This document shows, piece by piece, positions 55,504 through 63,429 of a DNA stretch of 64,000 bases (the stretch's first letter is position 1; the number at the start of each line of letters is the position of its first letter). The notes below the pieces were generated by a model. It was given only the letters and a program-made list of their open reading frames with translations. It was not told where the DNA came from and did not search any database. Position numbers and translations under genes: made by a program. The stretch lies in NCBI RefSeq assembly GCF_004217335.1, contig NZ_SHMP01000003.1, positions 930,001 to 994,000 of the forward strand. Direction: 5' to 3'. The DNA is from Natrinema hispanicum (GTDB lineage Archaea > Halobacteriota > Halobacteria > Halobacteriales > Natrialbaceae).

Positions 55504-55976
55504 ATGGCCGACGGCCAACTCGCAGTCGTCGCTGTCGATCCGATCGAGATCGCAGACTGCCTGGCATCGATCCGCAACGAACTCCCGACACTCGTCGAGG
55601 CGGTCAGTGTCTCGCGGCTCGTGGTGGGGTCGGTCGCTACGTCGAGTTCGATCGATACGTACCCTGGGTTGTCCGCGAGCGTATCGTCGCTCGAGTTGAT
55701 GGACGGGAATCGGGCGAACTGGCGAAACGAAATCTATGATTTCATCCGCGGTTTGAAGAATGCGGGTCTTACCACGTTGCTAACGAGCGAAGCCACAGAG
55801 GCGAGGCGGACGCCTCGCGGTATGGTATCGTCGCGCATCTCACCGATGCCATCGTCTACAAGTACGGTCAGTCGGACGACGTCCGCGAGACCAGGCTGGC
55901 AGTCGAAAGCCAGCCGCTCCGCGATGCGACCCACTCTCGAGCGTTCCCGGAGCCATCTCGGTTCACCAGCAGGTGA
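55504..55976 (+). pseudogene. Degraded KaiC/RecA-superfamily ATPase gene
   Basis: The first frame (from 55504) reads VDPIEIADCLASIRNELP, then after an unusual serine-rich stretch RNEIYDFIRGLKNAGLTTLL and SEATE, the C-terminal half of a haloarchaeal KaiC-like ATPase. Near 55800 the homologous sequence jumps to another frame (ASRYGIVAHLTDAIVYKYGQ, then ETRLAVESQPLRDATHSR), stopping at 55976. The N-terminal half with Walker A is absent and the end is truncated. Three lesions (5' deletion, insertion and frameshift) mark it as a pseudogene. In relatives a KaiC-type gene is, to my knowledge, often next to nadK. Confidence 0.82.
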
Positions 55977-56097
55977 ACCTGTGTTCCCATCACTTTTCGG
56001 GGCAGTGAACTGTTACGGCGACGGCTGACCGAGTAACAGCGAGTTAGGGTGCCGTTTGGTGTCCATACTTTTGCGGGTACGGACGCCATACCCCCGC

Positions 56098-56337
56098 ATG
56101 GCCCAACGGACGACCGCCGACGAAACACTGCCACGAGACGAACTTGCCGCCTACCTTCGTGATCTCGCGGCGGAGTTCGAGCGTGGCGACGAGCAAATCA
56201 CCGTTCCGGTCGGGAACAAGAACGTCGCGCTGACGCCGCCGGAGACGCTCGACGTGTCGGTCGAAGTGGTCGAACGGTCGTCGATGCTGCGAGGGGACCG
56301 CGAGACGGTCGACATCGAACTGAGCTGGAAACGGTAA
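56098..56337 (+). CDS. Amphi-Trp domain protein
   Basis: This 79-residue acidic protein has an N-terminal helix-rich part (LPRDELAAYLRDLAAEFERG) and a beta part with VPVGNKNVALTPPETLDVSVEVVE, ending SWKR with a near-terminal Trp. This matches the small haloarchaeal amphi-Trp family. Function is unknown. It overlaps nothing, and the next gene starts 1 nt after its stop, so the two are co-transcribed. Confidence 0.82.
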   Translation: MAQRTTADETLPRDELAAYLRDLAAEFERGDEQITVPVGNKNVALTPPETLDVSVEVVERSSMLRGDRETVDIELSWKR

Positions 56338-56338
56338 T

Positions 56339-56701
56339 ATGGCTGTTGCTGACTCGATCCTCATCTTCGTTTTGAGTCTGCTCGTGGGAACGGTCGCCAT
56401 CCTCGCGGGCGTGCGACTGGTAGTAGACAGGGATGCGGGCTTTGCGAACGCAGCCGTGACTGCATTGATCGGCGCGATCGCATGGGCGATCACGAGTTTC
56501 TTCGTCGGCTGGGTCCCGATTCTGGGTGTGGTGTTGATGCTTGTCGTCTGGGTCGGCGTAATCAACTGGCGCTACCCCGGCGGCTGGGGTACTGCCGTCG
56601 CGATCGGCTTCGTCGCCTGGATCGTCGCGGTCGCGCTCGTCTATGCGTTCGCGGTGATTGGCTTTGTCACGCCCGATGCGCTCGGAATCCCGGATGTATG
56701 A
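56339..56701 (+). CDS. Small integral membrane protein, haloarchaeal
   Basis: This 120-residue protein has four hydrophobic helices: about 7-26, 36-56, 58-76 and 83-108. Its sequence is rich in V, A, I and G with few charges except RLVVDRDAGF. No catalytic residues are seen. The short gap to the amphi-Trp gene suggests an operon; the downstream UspA gene follows after 87 nt. Function is unknown. Confidence 0.75.
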   Translation: MAVADSILIFVLSLLVGTVAILAGVRLVVDRDAGFANAAVTALIGAIAWAITSFFVGWVPILGVVLMLVVWVGVINWRYPGGWGTAVAIGFVAWIVAVALVYAFAVIGFVTPDALGIPDV

Positions 56702-56788
56702 GACGATCGGATGGCCCGCGCGTTCCCATCGCCGAAGATGGAGGGAAACCCCTTTTTCCGTCGGCGCGAGAGGACAGCCTAGACAGCG

Positions 56789-57223
56789 ATGTACGAGACG
56801 ATTCTGTTCCCGACTGACGGCAGCGAGCACGCGGCAACCGTCGCGGACCACGCGATCGATATCGCGGCCACACGAGACGCCACTCTGCACATCCTCTCGG
56901 TCGTCGACGACCGCGCCTTCCTCGTCCTTGACGACGACCGCGTCGAGCGCGTCCGCGAAGACCTCGCGGCGACCGCCCGCGAAGCGATCGACAACGCCGT
57001 GACCCGCGCCACCGAACACGACATCGAGACGGAGACGGCAGTCGAGACGGGCAACCCGGCCGAGTGTATTGTCGACTACGCCGCGGACGTCGATGCTGAC
57101 CTGATCGTTATGGGAACCAGCGGCGACGAGTACGAACGCAACGTCGTTGGCAGCGTCTCACAGCGCGTCGTCCGCGAAGCGCCCGTTCCCGTCACCACCG
57201 TCGGCCCCGACGTCGAGAACTGA
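56789..57223 (+). CDS. Universal stress protein, UspA family
   Basis: This 144-residue protein has the Rossmann-like UspA fold. It starts with ILFPTDGSEHAATVADHAID, and the ATP-binding signature near the C terminus is GTSGDEYERNVVGSVSQRVV (G-x2-G-x8-9-G-S). It ends APVPVTTVGP. It is probably an ATP-binding, dimeric cytosolic protein. Its regulatory role in this operon-like cluster is unknown. Confidence 0.92.
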   Translation: MYETILFPTDGSEHAATVADHAIDIAATRDATLHILSVVDDRAFLVLDDDRVERVREDLAATAREAIDNAVTRATEHDIETETAVETGNPAECIVDYAADVDADLIVMGTSGDEYERNVVGSVSQRVVREAPVPVTTVGPDVEN

Positions 57224-57338
57224 TTCGGGTCCGACCGACGAGCCGGGGGCACGCTTGCTTCGCGCCCGATCGCTGACGTGACGAGCCGTTGGCCGTTGCC
57301 CGCTTTTCGACGGATCGGGTCGGTACACACAGTTTGAT

Positions 57339-58856
57339 ATGTCTTCTGTCGCTACTGACGGAGACATGCGTCGCTCGCTCGTGATTGCGGCCGTCTTGCT
57401 CTTTCTCGCGTTCGTGCTCATCGGTGGGCCATCGATGGCACTGTCGCTCTCGTCGAGCCAGCAGCCAGCCGCGGAGCCGACCCACACCACACAGCCAACC
57501 CCAGCCCTCGTCTCGTTCGACGACTCCGAGAGCGGCTTCTGGGAGTATCTCAGCCCTCGCAAGGGGTTTCAAAAGCGGAGCCCGATCAACGTAATCGTCC
57601 GCGGTGACGTCACGGACGTCGAGCGAGTCCTGGTCGAAGCGAACGACGGCGACTGGTCCGAGATCGATGATCCCGAGGAGGCTGCGGTTCCGGAAACGTA
57701 TGCCCTCGTTGGCGGGAACAGCTCCGACAACGAGGCCCAGTCGATCACCGAACCGCCGCCGAACGACTCGGTCGCCACTGCGTCGAATAACTCGACACAC
57801 AACGCGTCGACCGACTCGAGCACCGATGCACCCGACGACGCATCGAACGGCCCACGGAGCCGCTTGCCCGAGTTCAACTGGGGTGAGGCCGACGGCGGAA
57901 CTCGCTACGCCTACGTCGATCCCGGGCCCAACGAGAGCGGCTACTGGATGACCGAAACACGCCAGCTCGAGGACGGCAGCTACTACGGCCAGCGCTATCA
58001 CATCCGTCTCTACGAGAGTCCCAACGAGGGCGACGACTGGGTCGCCATGCAGACACACTCCGAACACTTCGACTGGTTTACGCTCCGCCACCGCGTCCAC
58101 GGCTCACAGGCCGCCCAGCGAACGGTCGAGTCCAACTTCATGGATCATCCCCAGATCGACGTCGAAGACGACGTACGGCGGATCTATCTGGGGAACAGCA
58201 ACTCTTCCGATGCCGACGGCTGGGCGACGGTGGTCGATCTCGCCGGCCTGCTCGTCGTGCCCACGCTGGTCGGCATCCGGGCTCACAGGCGGCACTCTCA
58301 CGACCCCGCTGGAGCCGACCACGTCACCGACCGACTGGGCCAGCGAACGGCCGATGCCCTCGACGATCACCTGACCGACGCCGATCGGCGTCGCCTTGCG
58401 GCTGCACTCGCCCGACTCGAGGGTGGCCACTTTGCCCTCGCCTTCGCCATCATCGCCCTGTTGCTCGGCGTGCGGGCGGGCGGTATCGTCCTCGAGCACC
58501 GTGCGACGTTTCTCACGCCCCACCAGATCGCCGCGGTACTGTATCCGGTGATCGGCCTCGGTCTCCCGACGGCGACCTCTCTCATCGCACGCGGGCTGAC
58601 GCGTCGACTCGACGCCGCGGTCGTCGCCGCGGGCTCGCTTGCGGTCGCGATCTGGCTCGACTACGGCATGCTCGGCGTCGATACACTGCCGCTCGAGGTC
58701 GTCGTCCAGCGGATGCTCGTCGTCGTCGCGCTCGGACTGCTCGCCGGCGGTGCGGCCAAACGCGCAGCGCGTCCCTCACGGGTCAACGACATGCTGCTAG
58801 TCGGAATCGCGATGTGGATTCTGGTGCTGGTCGGCACGCTGTCGGGTCATTTCTGA
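57339..58856 (+). CDS. Large haloarchaeal membrane protein with extracellular acidic domain, unknown function
   Basis: This 505-residue protein has an N-terminal membrane anchor or signal (about 12-37, VIAAVLLFLAFVLIGGPSMAL). An extracytoplasmic domain of about 250 residues is rich in N, S, T, D and E, with many N-glycosylation-type NSS/NST sites. A second membrane domain of about six helices occupies residues 285-505, including a cytosolic loop (RAHRRHSHDPAGADH). I recognise no family. A Met at codon 10 (MRRSLVIAA) is an alternative start. It is divergent from no neighbour and 115 nt from UspA. Confidence 0.75.
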   Translation: MSSVATDGDMRRSLVIAAVLLFLAFVLIGGPSMALSLSSSQQPAAEPTHTTQPTPALVSFDDSESGFWEYLSPRKGFQKRSPINVIVRGDVTDVERVLVEANDGDWSEIDDPEEAAVPETYALVGGNSSDNEAQSITEPPPNDSVATASNNSTHNASTDSSTDAPDDASNGPRSRLPEFNWGEADGGTRYAYVDPGPNESGYWMTETRQLEDGSYYGQRYHIRLYESPNEGDDWVAMQTHSEHFDWFTLRHRVHGSQAAQRTVESNFMDHPQIDVEDDVRRIYLGNSNSSDADGWATVVDLAGLLVVPTLVGIRAHRRHSHDPAGADHVTDRLGQRTADALDDHLTDADRRRLAAALARLEGGHFALAFAIIALLLGVRAGGIVLEHRATFLTPHQIAAVLYPVIGLGLPTATSLIARGLTRRLDAAVVAAGSLAVAIWLDYGMLGVDTLPLEVVVQRMLVVVALGLLAGGAAKRAARPSRVNDMLLVGIAMWILVLVGTLSGHF

Positions 58857-58930
58857 CCTCCGTAGCGTCGATTTATCGGTGAAACGGCTCATCACTCTTC
58901 TGTGAGGCCGGCGTTCTATCGCGGCGAGGC

Positions 58931-58938
58931 CTTAAGTT
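58931..58938 (+). promoter_or_regulatory. TATA-like box of the tfb gene
   Basis: CTTAAGTT is centred about 30 nt before the ATG at 58964, consistent with a leaderless transcript of the transcription factor gene. Confidence 0.5.
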
Positions 58939-58963
58939 CTTGCGCCGTTGTTCTCTACATGAC

Positions 58964-59929
58964 ATGGCAAGCCCACCCCGCCAGCGCGAACGTAATCCTG
59001 GAACGACAGAACAAACGCAGGAATCAGCGGGTGAGCGTGCCTGTGACGAATGCGGTAGCGGGACCCTCGTCAAAAGCGAGGATCAGGGCGAACTCGTCTG
59101 TGACGAGTGTGGCCTGATCGTCGAAGGAACGAACATCGACCACGGGCCGGAGTGGCGAGCGTTCAACCACTCCGAACGCCAGAACAAGTCCCGGGTGGGC
59201 GCGCCGACGACCCAGACGATGCACGACAAGGGGCTGACGACCTCGATCGACTGGAAGAACCAGGACGCCTACGGCCGGTCGCTTTCCTCGGACAAGCGCA
59301 ACCAGATGCGCCGCCTGCGCAAGTGGCAAGAGCGCATCCGCACCAAAGACGCCGGCGAGCGCAACCTGCAGTTCGCACTCTCCGAGACTGACCGGATGGC
59401 CTCCTCGCTTGGCATCCCTCGCTCGGTGCGCGAGGTCGCCTGTGTGATGTACCGGCGTGCACTCGACGAAGACCTCATCCGCGGGCGCTCGATCGAAGGC
59501 GTCGCAACCAGCACCCTCTATGCCGCCTGCCGGATGGAGGGCATCCCCCGCTCGCTCGAGGAAGTTTCCGGCGTCTCACGCGTCGAGCGCAAGGAGATCG
59601 GCCGCACGTATCGGTATGTGGCTCAAGAACTCGGCCTCGAGATGGAACCGGTCAACCCCAAAAAGTACGTGCCACGGTTTTGCTCGGAACTCGAGCTGTC
59701 CGAGGAGGTCCAGGCGAAAGCCAACGAGATCATCGATACGACGACCGAACAGGGACTGCTCTCGGGCAAGTCACCGACGGGGTATGCCGCAGCTGCGATC
59801 TATGCTGCCTCACTGCTCTGCAACGAGAAGAAGACCCAGCGCGAGGTCTCCGATGTTGCGCAGGTGACCGAAGTGACGATTCGCAACCGGTATCAAGAGC
59901 AGATCGAAGCGATGGGGATTCACGAGTAG
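58964..59929 (+). CDS. tfb: Transcription initiation factor IIB (TFB)
   Basis: This 321-residue factor recruits RNAP to TBP-bound promoters. The N-terminal zinc ribbon uses Cys27, Cys30, Cys46 and Cys49 (CDEC and CDEC). The B-reader region follows with [31 protein letters not shown]. Two cyclin-like repeats occupy about 125-215 and 220-310, the second with [22 protein letters not shown] and a helix-turn-helix ending [12 protein letters not shown] that contacts the BRE. Halophiles carry several TFBs with different promoter sets; which set this one serves cannot be told. Confidence 0.95.
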   Translation: MASPPRQRERNPGTTEQTQESAGERACDECGSGTLVKSEDQGELVCDECGLIVEGTNIDHGPEWRAFNHSERQNKSRVGAPTTQTMHDKGLTTSIDWKNQDAYGRSLSSDKRNQMRRLRKWQERIRTKDAGERNLQFALSETDRMASSLGIPRSVREVACVMYRRALDEDLIRGRSIEGVATSTLYAACRMEGIPRSLEEVSGVSRVERKEIGRTYRYVAQELGLEMEPVNPKKYVPRFCSELELSEEVQAKANEIIDTTTEQGLLSGKSPTGYAAAAIYAASLLCNEKKTQREVSDVAQVTEVTIRNRYQEQIEAMGIHE

Positions 59930-60021
59930 CGGCTGTCGGGGCTCGAGTCACGACGTTGAGCTTCTTGCTATTCTTGATCGTTGCGGAGTAACGACACTCA
60001 TCCGGAGATATCCTCGAAAAA

Positions 60022-60092
60022 TGCGCCGACCGGGAATTGAACCCGGGCCGCGAGCTTGGGAAGCTCGAGTCCTACCACTGGACCATCGGCGC
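60022..60092 (-). tRNA. tRNA-Gly (CCC)
   Basis: A 71-nt cloverleaf lies on the minus strand. Acceptor GCGCCGA pairs with TCGGCGC, discriminator A. The anticodon loop TTCCCAA in CGAGC/GCTCG gives CCC. The T arm is CCGGGTTCAATTCCCGG. A short piece like its 5' end (accatcggcgc) recurs at 60148-60158. Confidence 0.94.
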
Positions 60093-60284
60093 GCTTCGTC
60101 ACTGCGTTCCTCGCGCACCACAGATCACAGTTCCGCCGGAACTGCTCACCATCGGCGCTCGCATGACTGTACTTGCCGGCTACACTTCAACGTAGCGCTC
60201 TCGAGCACACATCGAAACCGGTCGTTCGACCACTTTTTCGCGGGGAGGGGTGCCTATTAGGTCACGCCGCCCCTAGCCTGTCAT

Positions 60285-61079
60285 ATGATCGACCTTCGCT
60301 TTTCGGAGGCAGAACTCGAGCAACAGCGCGACCACATCACGGCGTTCATTCGGGAGCAGGTCGAGGCCGCGGGAGCCGACGGCGTCGTCCTTGGGTTTTC
60401 GGGTGGGATCGATAGCACGCTGATCGGCCATCTCGCCGTTGAAGCGCTTGGGGCAGAAAACGTCCACGGGCTCGTATTGCCGGCACACGTCAGCAGCGAG
60501 GAGCACATGAGCGACGCCGAGCGGGTCGCCCAGAAGTTGGAGATTACCTACGACGTGATCGAAATCGAGCCGATCGTCGACTCGTTGCTGTCTGTCTACC
60601 CTGACGCCGAGGGTGACCACGAAGCCGTCGGCAATGCCCGTGCCCGTGTTCGGGCGGTGCTCAACTATCTCGTCGCCAATCACGAGAGTCGGCTGGTGCT
60701 GGGCACCGGCAACCGCAGCGAGGCCGCCGTTGGCTACTTCACCAAGTACGGCGACGGCGCGGTCGACTGCCACCCGATCGGCAACCTCTACAAGGCACAG
60801 GTTCGTCAGCTCGCCCGTCATGTCGGCGTTCCCGAGGACCTGGCGGCCAAGACCGCGACCGCCGAGCTGTGGGCCGACCAGACCGATGAGGACGAACTGG
60901 GAATCAGCTACGAGACGCTCGACTCGATTCTGGCTGCCCATATCGACGGTCCGCTCTCCGTGGCGGCGACCTGTCGGTTGCTCGAGGTCGACGCGGAGAC
61001 AGTCGAGCGGGTCCGCGGGATGTACGCCGGCAGCGAACACAAGCGCACGGTGCCGCCGGCTCCGGAGCCACTCGAGTAA
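60285..61079 (+). CDS. nadE: NH3-dependent NAD+ synthetase
   Basis: This 264-residue enzyme amidates deamido-NAD with ammonia and ATP. The ATP-pyrophosphatase P-loop SGGIDST is at residues 39-45. Further signatures are GTGNRSEAAVGYFTKYGDGAVD near 140-161 and PIGNLYKAQVRQLARHVGVPE near 164-184. It lacks the N-terminal glutaminase domain, so it depends on free ammonia. Together with nadK in this window it covers the last steps to NAD and NADP, but the genes are 5 kb apart. Confidence 0.94.
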   Translation: MIDLRFSEAELEQQRDHITAFIREQVEAAGADGVVLGFSGGIDSTLIGHLAVEALGAENVHGLVLPAHVSSEEHMSDAERVAQKLEITYDVIEIEPIVDSLLSVYPDAEGDHEAVGNARARVRAVLNYLVANHESRLVLGTGNRSEAAVGYFTKYGDGAVDCHPIGNLYKAQVRQLARHVGVPEDLAAKTATAELWADQTDEDELGISYETLDSILAAHIDGPLSVAATCRLLEVDAETVERVRGMYAGSEHKRTVPPAPEPLE

Positions 61080-61172
61080 CACCGATCCGGGCCGGTTCAA
61101 GCTCTCTCACGATATGTTCCCTTCTCGTCACCAAGATCACTGTGCGAGTGAAATGCTCGGTTCAAAGGGTTT

Positions 61173-61877
61173 CTAGTCGAGCACGGCGTCGATGTCGTCG
61201 GCGTGGGCGGCGACGAGGTCGGCAAAGGCTGCGGCCTCGCGTCGCTCTTGTGTCGCGCGCTCGCTGTCGTCACGGAGCCGTCGTTTCAGGACTGGTAGCG
61301 TGTCCGTGGCGTTTGCCGCGATCTCCTCGGCCACTGACTGAGGATCGTCCTCGATGCGCGAGATCACGCCCTTCTGCAGGGCCTCCTCGGCGTCGATCGA
61401 TCGCCCGGTGAGTGCGAACTCGAGGGCGTCTCCCTCGCCCATGACACGTGGCAGCCGGACGGTCCCGCCCCAGGCACCGAACAGTCCGAAGCTGACACCA
61501 GGCTCGCCGTAGGTCGAGTCGGGTGTGCCGATGCGGACGTCACAGGCCAGCGCGAGCTCGAGCCCGCCACCGCGTGCGGGGCCGTCGATCCCGGCGACGA
61601 CGATCGCCGGTGTGTCCTCGATCGTGCGCGCGACGCGCTGGCCCAGTCGCGCGAACTCGGCCGCACGGTCGCGATCTCCCTCGAGGGCCGCGACCGCGTT
61701 CAGATCTGCCCCTGCACAGAACGCCGGGCCGCGGCCACAAAGGTAGATGACTGGCTCGTCGGCGTCGTCGACTGCTGTCTCGAGTGCGGTGAGCCCGTCG
61801 ACGGTGAAGGCGTTGCGCGCTTCGGGGCGGTCGAGCGTGATCGTCCGAATCGATCCGTTCGTGTCAACATCGATCAT
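61173..61877 (-). CDS. Enoyl-CoA hydratase/isomerase family protein
   Basis: This 234-residue crotonase-fold enzyme has RPEARNAFTVDGLTAL near 19-34, the CoA-binding oxyanion segments CGRGPAFCAGADLNAV near 47-62 and DGPARGGGLELALACDVRIG near 99-118, and the Glu region YGEPGVSFGLFGAWGGTVRLPR. It is shorter than the usual 255-260 residues, mainly in the C-terminal helical part. It may be a beta-oxidation hydratase or an isomerase; its start faces the 61938 gene divergently. Confidence 0.88.
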   Translation of the reverse strand: MIDVDTNGSIRTITLDRPEARNAFTVDGLTALETAVDDADEPVIYLCGRGPAFCAGADLNAVAALEGDRDRAAEFARLGQRVARTIEDTPAIVVAGIDGPARGGGLELALACDVRIGTPDSTYGEPGVSFGLFGAWGGTVRLPRVMGEGDALEFALTGRSIDAEEALQKGVISRIEDDPQSVAEEIAANATDTLPVLKRRLRDDSERATQERREAAAFADLVAAHADDIDAVLD

Positions 61878-61937
61878 AGTTGCAGTCGATCAGGCGTTTC
61901 CAAAGGTCTTTGCCTACTCCGTCGTAACCCCCCGCTA

Positions 61938-62726
61938 ATGGAGAAGGCCGACAGCTGTCGGCGTGCCGCCGTCGAGGCCGTCGCGGACGTCGAACCACCA
62001 CGGTTGTACGAGTACATCGAATCCGTCCTCGACCGGGCATCGATGGTTCCCGCAGCACTCACCTTCGAGAGCGCTGTGGCGATGGCTCCCGAGGGCCACG
62101 CTCTCGAGGACGTGAAGGGCCGCTGCCACGACATCGAGCCCGACTCTGGGGACCATCATCAATCACATGCGTCCGACCGCGATCGCGACCCCGAGAGCAT
62201 CGTCACGCACGCCGCCGGCGTCCAGCTCATCTACGAGGGGCTCCGACTGACGCGGTCGCTCGCCCACGACGAACCGTGGACGGCGACCGACGCCGATGCC
62301 AGCGACGCTGACCTCGCGATCCTCGCGGCCGATATTCTCGTCGCACGCGGCTTCTACCTGCTGGCTCATACCGACGCCGCCGGGAAAGCCGTCCGCACGG
62401 TCCAGTCGTTCGGGCGCGACCAGACCTGCCGCAGTGCACTCGAGGCCGAGACGGAGGCAGATGTCGGGACCGACAGCACCGATCTCGAATCGATCGATAC
62501 CAATCTCGAACGCGACGTGCTCGAACTCGCCGTCCGCACCGGCGCTGTCGCCGTCGACGAAACCCCGTCACCCAAACTGCTCGCCGTCGCCGCGGACATC
62601 GCCGACACTGCCGGCACCTCGTTCCCGCCGGTCACGGAGTGTCTGACCGATCTCGAAGCGAAGGTCCGCGAACAATCGCTCGAGGACTCCACGACTGATC
62701 GAGCGACATCGGCGACGGATCACTGA
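61938..62726 (+). CDS. Haloarchaeal conserved protein (DUF7114-like)
   Basis: This 262-residue soluble, acidic protein is probably all-helical. Conserved-looking parts are DVEPPRLYEYIESVLDRASMVPAALTF near 17-43, AAGVQLIYEGLRLTRSLAHDEPW near 92-114 and ADILVARGFYLLAHTDAAGKAV near 130-151. An acidic linker with a His cluster (GDHHQSH) lies near 70-76. The GVQLIYEGLRLTRSL-type helices recall polyprenyl-synthase-like folds, but the DDxxD motif is absent. I believe it belongs to the haloarchaeal family DUF7114. Function is unknown. Confidence 0.65.
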   Translation: MEKADSCRRAAVEAVADVEPPRLYEYIESVLDRASMVPAALTFESAVAMAPEGHALEDVKGRCHDIEPDSGDHHQSHASDRDRDPESIVTHAAGVQLIYEGLRLTRSLAHDEPWTATDADASDADLAILAADILVARGFYLLAHTDAAGKAVRTVQSFGRDQTCRSALEAETEADVGTDSTDLESIDTNLERDVLELAVRTGAVAVDETPSPKLLAVAADIADTAGTSFPPVTECLTDLEAKVREQSLEDSTTDRATSATDH

Positions 62727-62904
62727 TCGTATTTCTCGCACCAGCTGACTCGAGTTTGTCACCGATCGCGCATTGACGTGCGATCGACGCTGTACTGACG
62801 ACCAGTGGCGACGATAGATACTGGAAGGGCGCTACGACATACCGACGCACAGCCCGTCCGAATCGAAACCCATAAAGACGGCTCCGAACAACGAAGAAGT
62901 ACGC

Positions 62905-62976
62905 GCCTGGGTAGCTTAGCGGTAAAGCGCGTCCTTGGTAAGGACGAGAGCCCGGGTTCAAATCCCGGCCTAGGCT
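62905..62976 (+). tRNA. tRNA-Thr (GGT)
   Basis: A 72-nt cloverleaf. Acceptor GCCTGGG pairs with CCTAGGC (one G-T pair), and the discriminator base is T, characteristic of archaeal tRNA-Thr. The anticodon loop TTGGTAA in CGTCC/GGACG gives GGT. The T arm is CCCGGGTTCAAATCCCGG. CCA is not encoded. Confidence 0.95.
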
Positions 62977-63300
62977 TTCCCCGATTTCTGGCGAGGACGT
63001 TTCCCACTGTTCTCACTGATCGTCTTCGAGCGTCTGTTCAATAGCTCAGCTCCTCTTCGTTGCCCCGCTTGTAAATCTAGAAGAGGACGGCCCTCAGAAA
63101 CGGGCGGGATGTCGATACGAGCGCTCGAGTACGTCGATGCGATCCTCTTCGCTCTCGAGAGTAGCGCCGATCGGCCCGACGCCGCTCATCGGCCAGGGAA
63201 CGACGCCTGCTGACGAGTTACCAATCTTCGTCCGAGCGTGCTGTACCTGCCAGCTGATCGCTTGTGACACTCGCAGCGCTGTGGTATCGTGGTAATCTGA
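62977..63300. other. Intergenic region after tRNA-Thr
   Basis: No gene is convincingly supported. A 34-codon frame (63109-63213, MSIRALEYVDAIL...) and an antisense GTG frame (63094-63354) are present but neither has promoter or family support. Confidence 0.35.
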
Positions 63301-63429
63301 ATGCCGAGCTGTCCGTCGTGTAACGACCCGGTTTCGGACGATTCGCGTCTGCACACGGTGATGGCGACACTGTCAACTGGTGTCCACGATGTCGAGACGG
63401 GCGATGAAAACGCCCAAAGCGAGCGTTAG
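63301..63429 (+). CDS. Putative 42-residue protein with a CPSC motif
   Basis: A 42-codon frame starts MPSCPSCNDPV and ends ENAQSER with a TAG that overlaps the secD stop tail to tail. The Cys-x2-Cys near the N terminus resembles half of the CPxC-type zinc knuckles of haloarchaeal micro-proteins, but the second pair is missing. The rest is acidic and soluble, in keeping with the proteome. No clear TATA box or ribosome-binding site is seen. It may be real or chance. Confidence 0.35.
   Translation: MPSCPSCNDPVSDDSRLHTVMATLSTGVHDVETGDENAQSER

Noticed and set aside
63109..63213. 34-codon frame MSIRALEYVDAIL...
   Set aside because: Too short, with no promoter box and no recognisable motif.
63094..63354. 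Minus-strand 86-codon GTG frame
   Set aside because: No ATG, no promoter, no family resemblance, and it overlaps another small candidate frame; probably chance.
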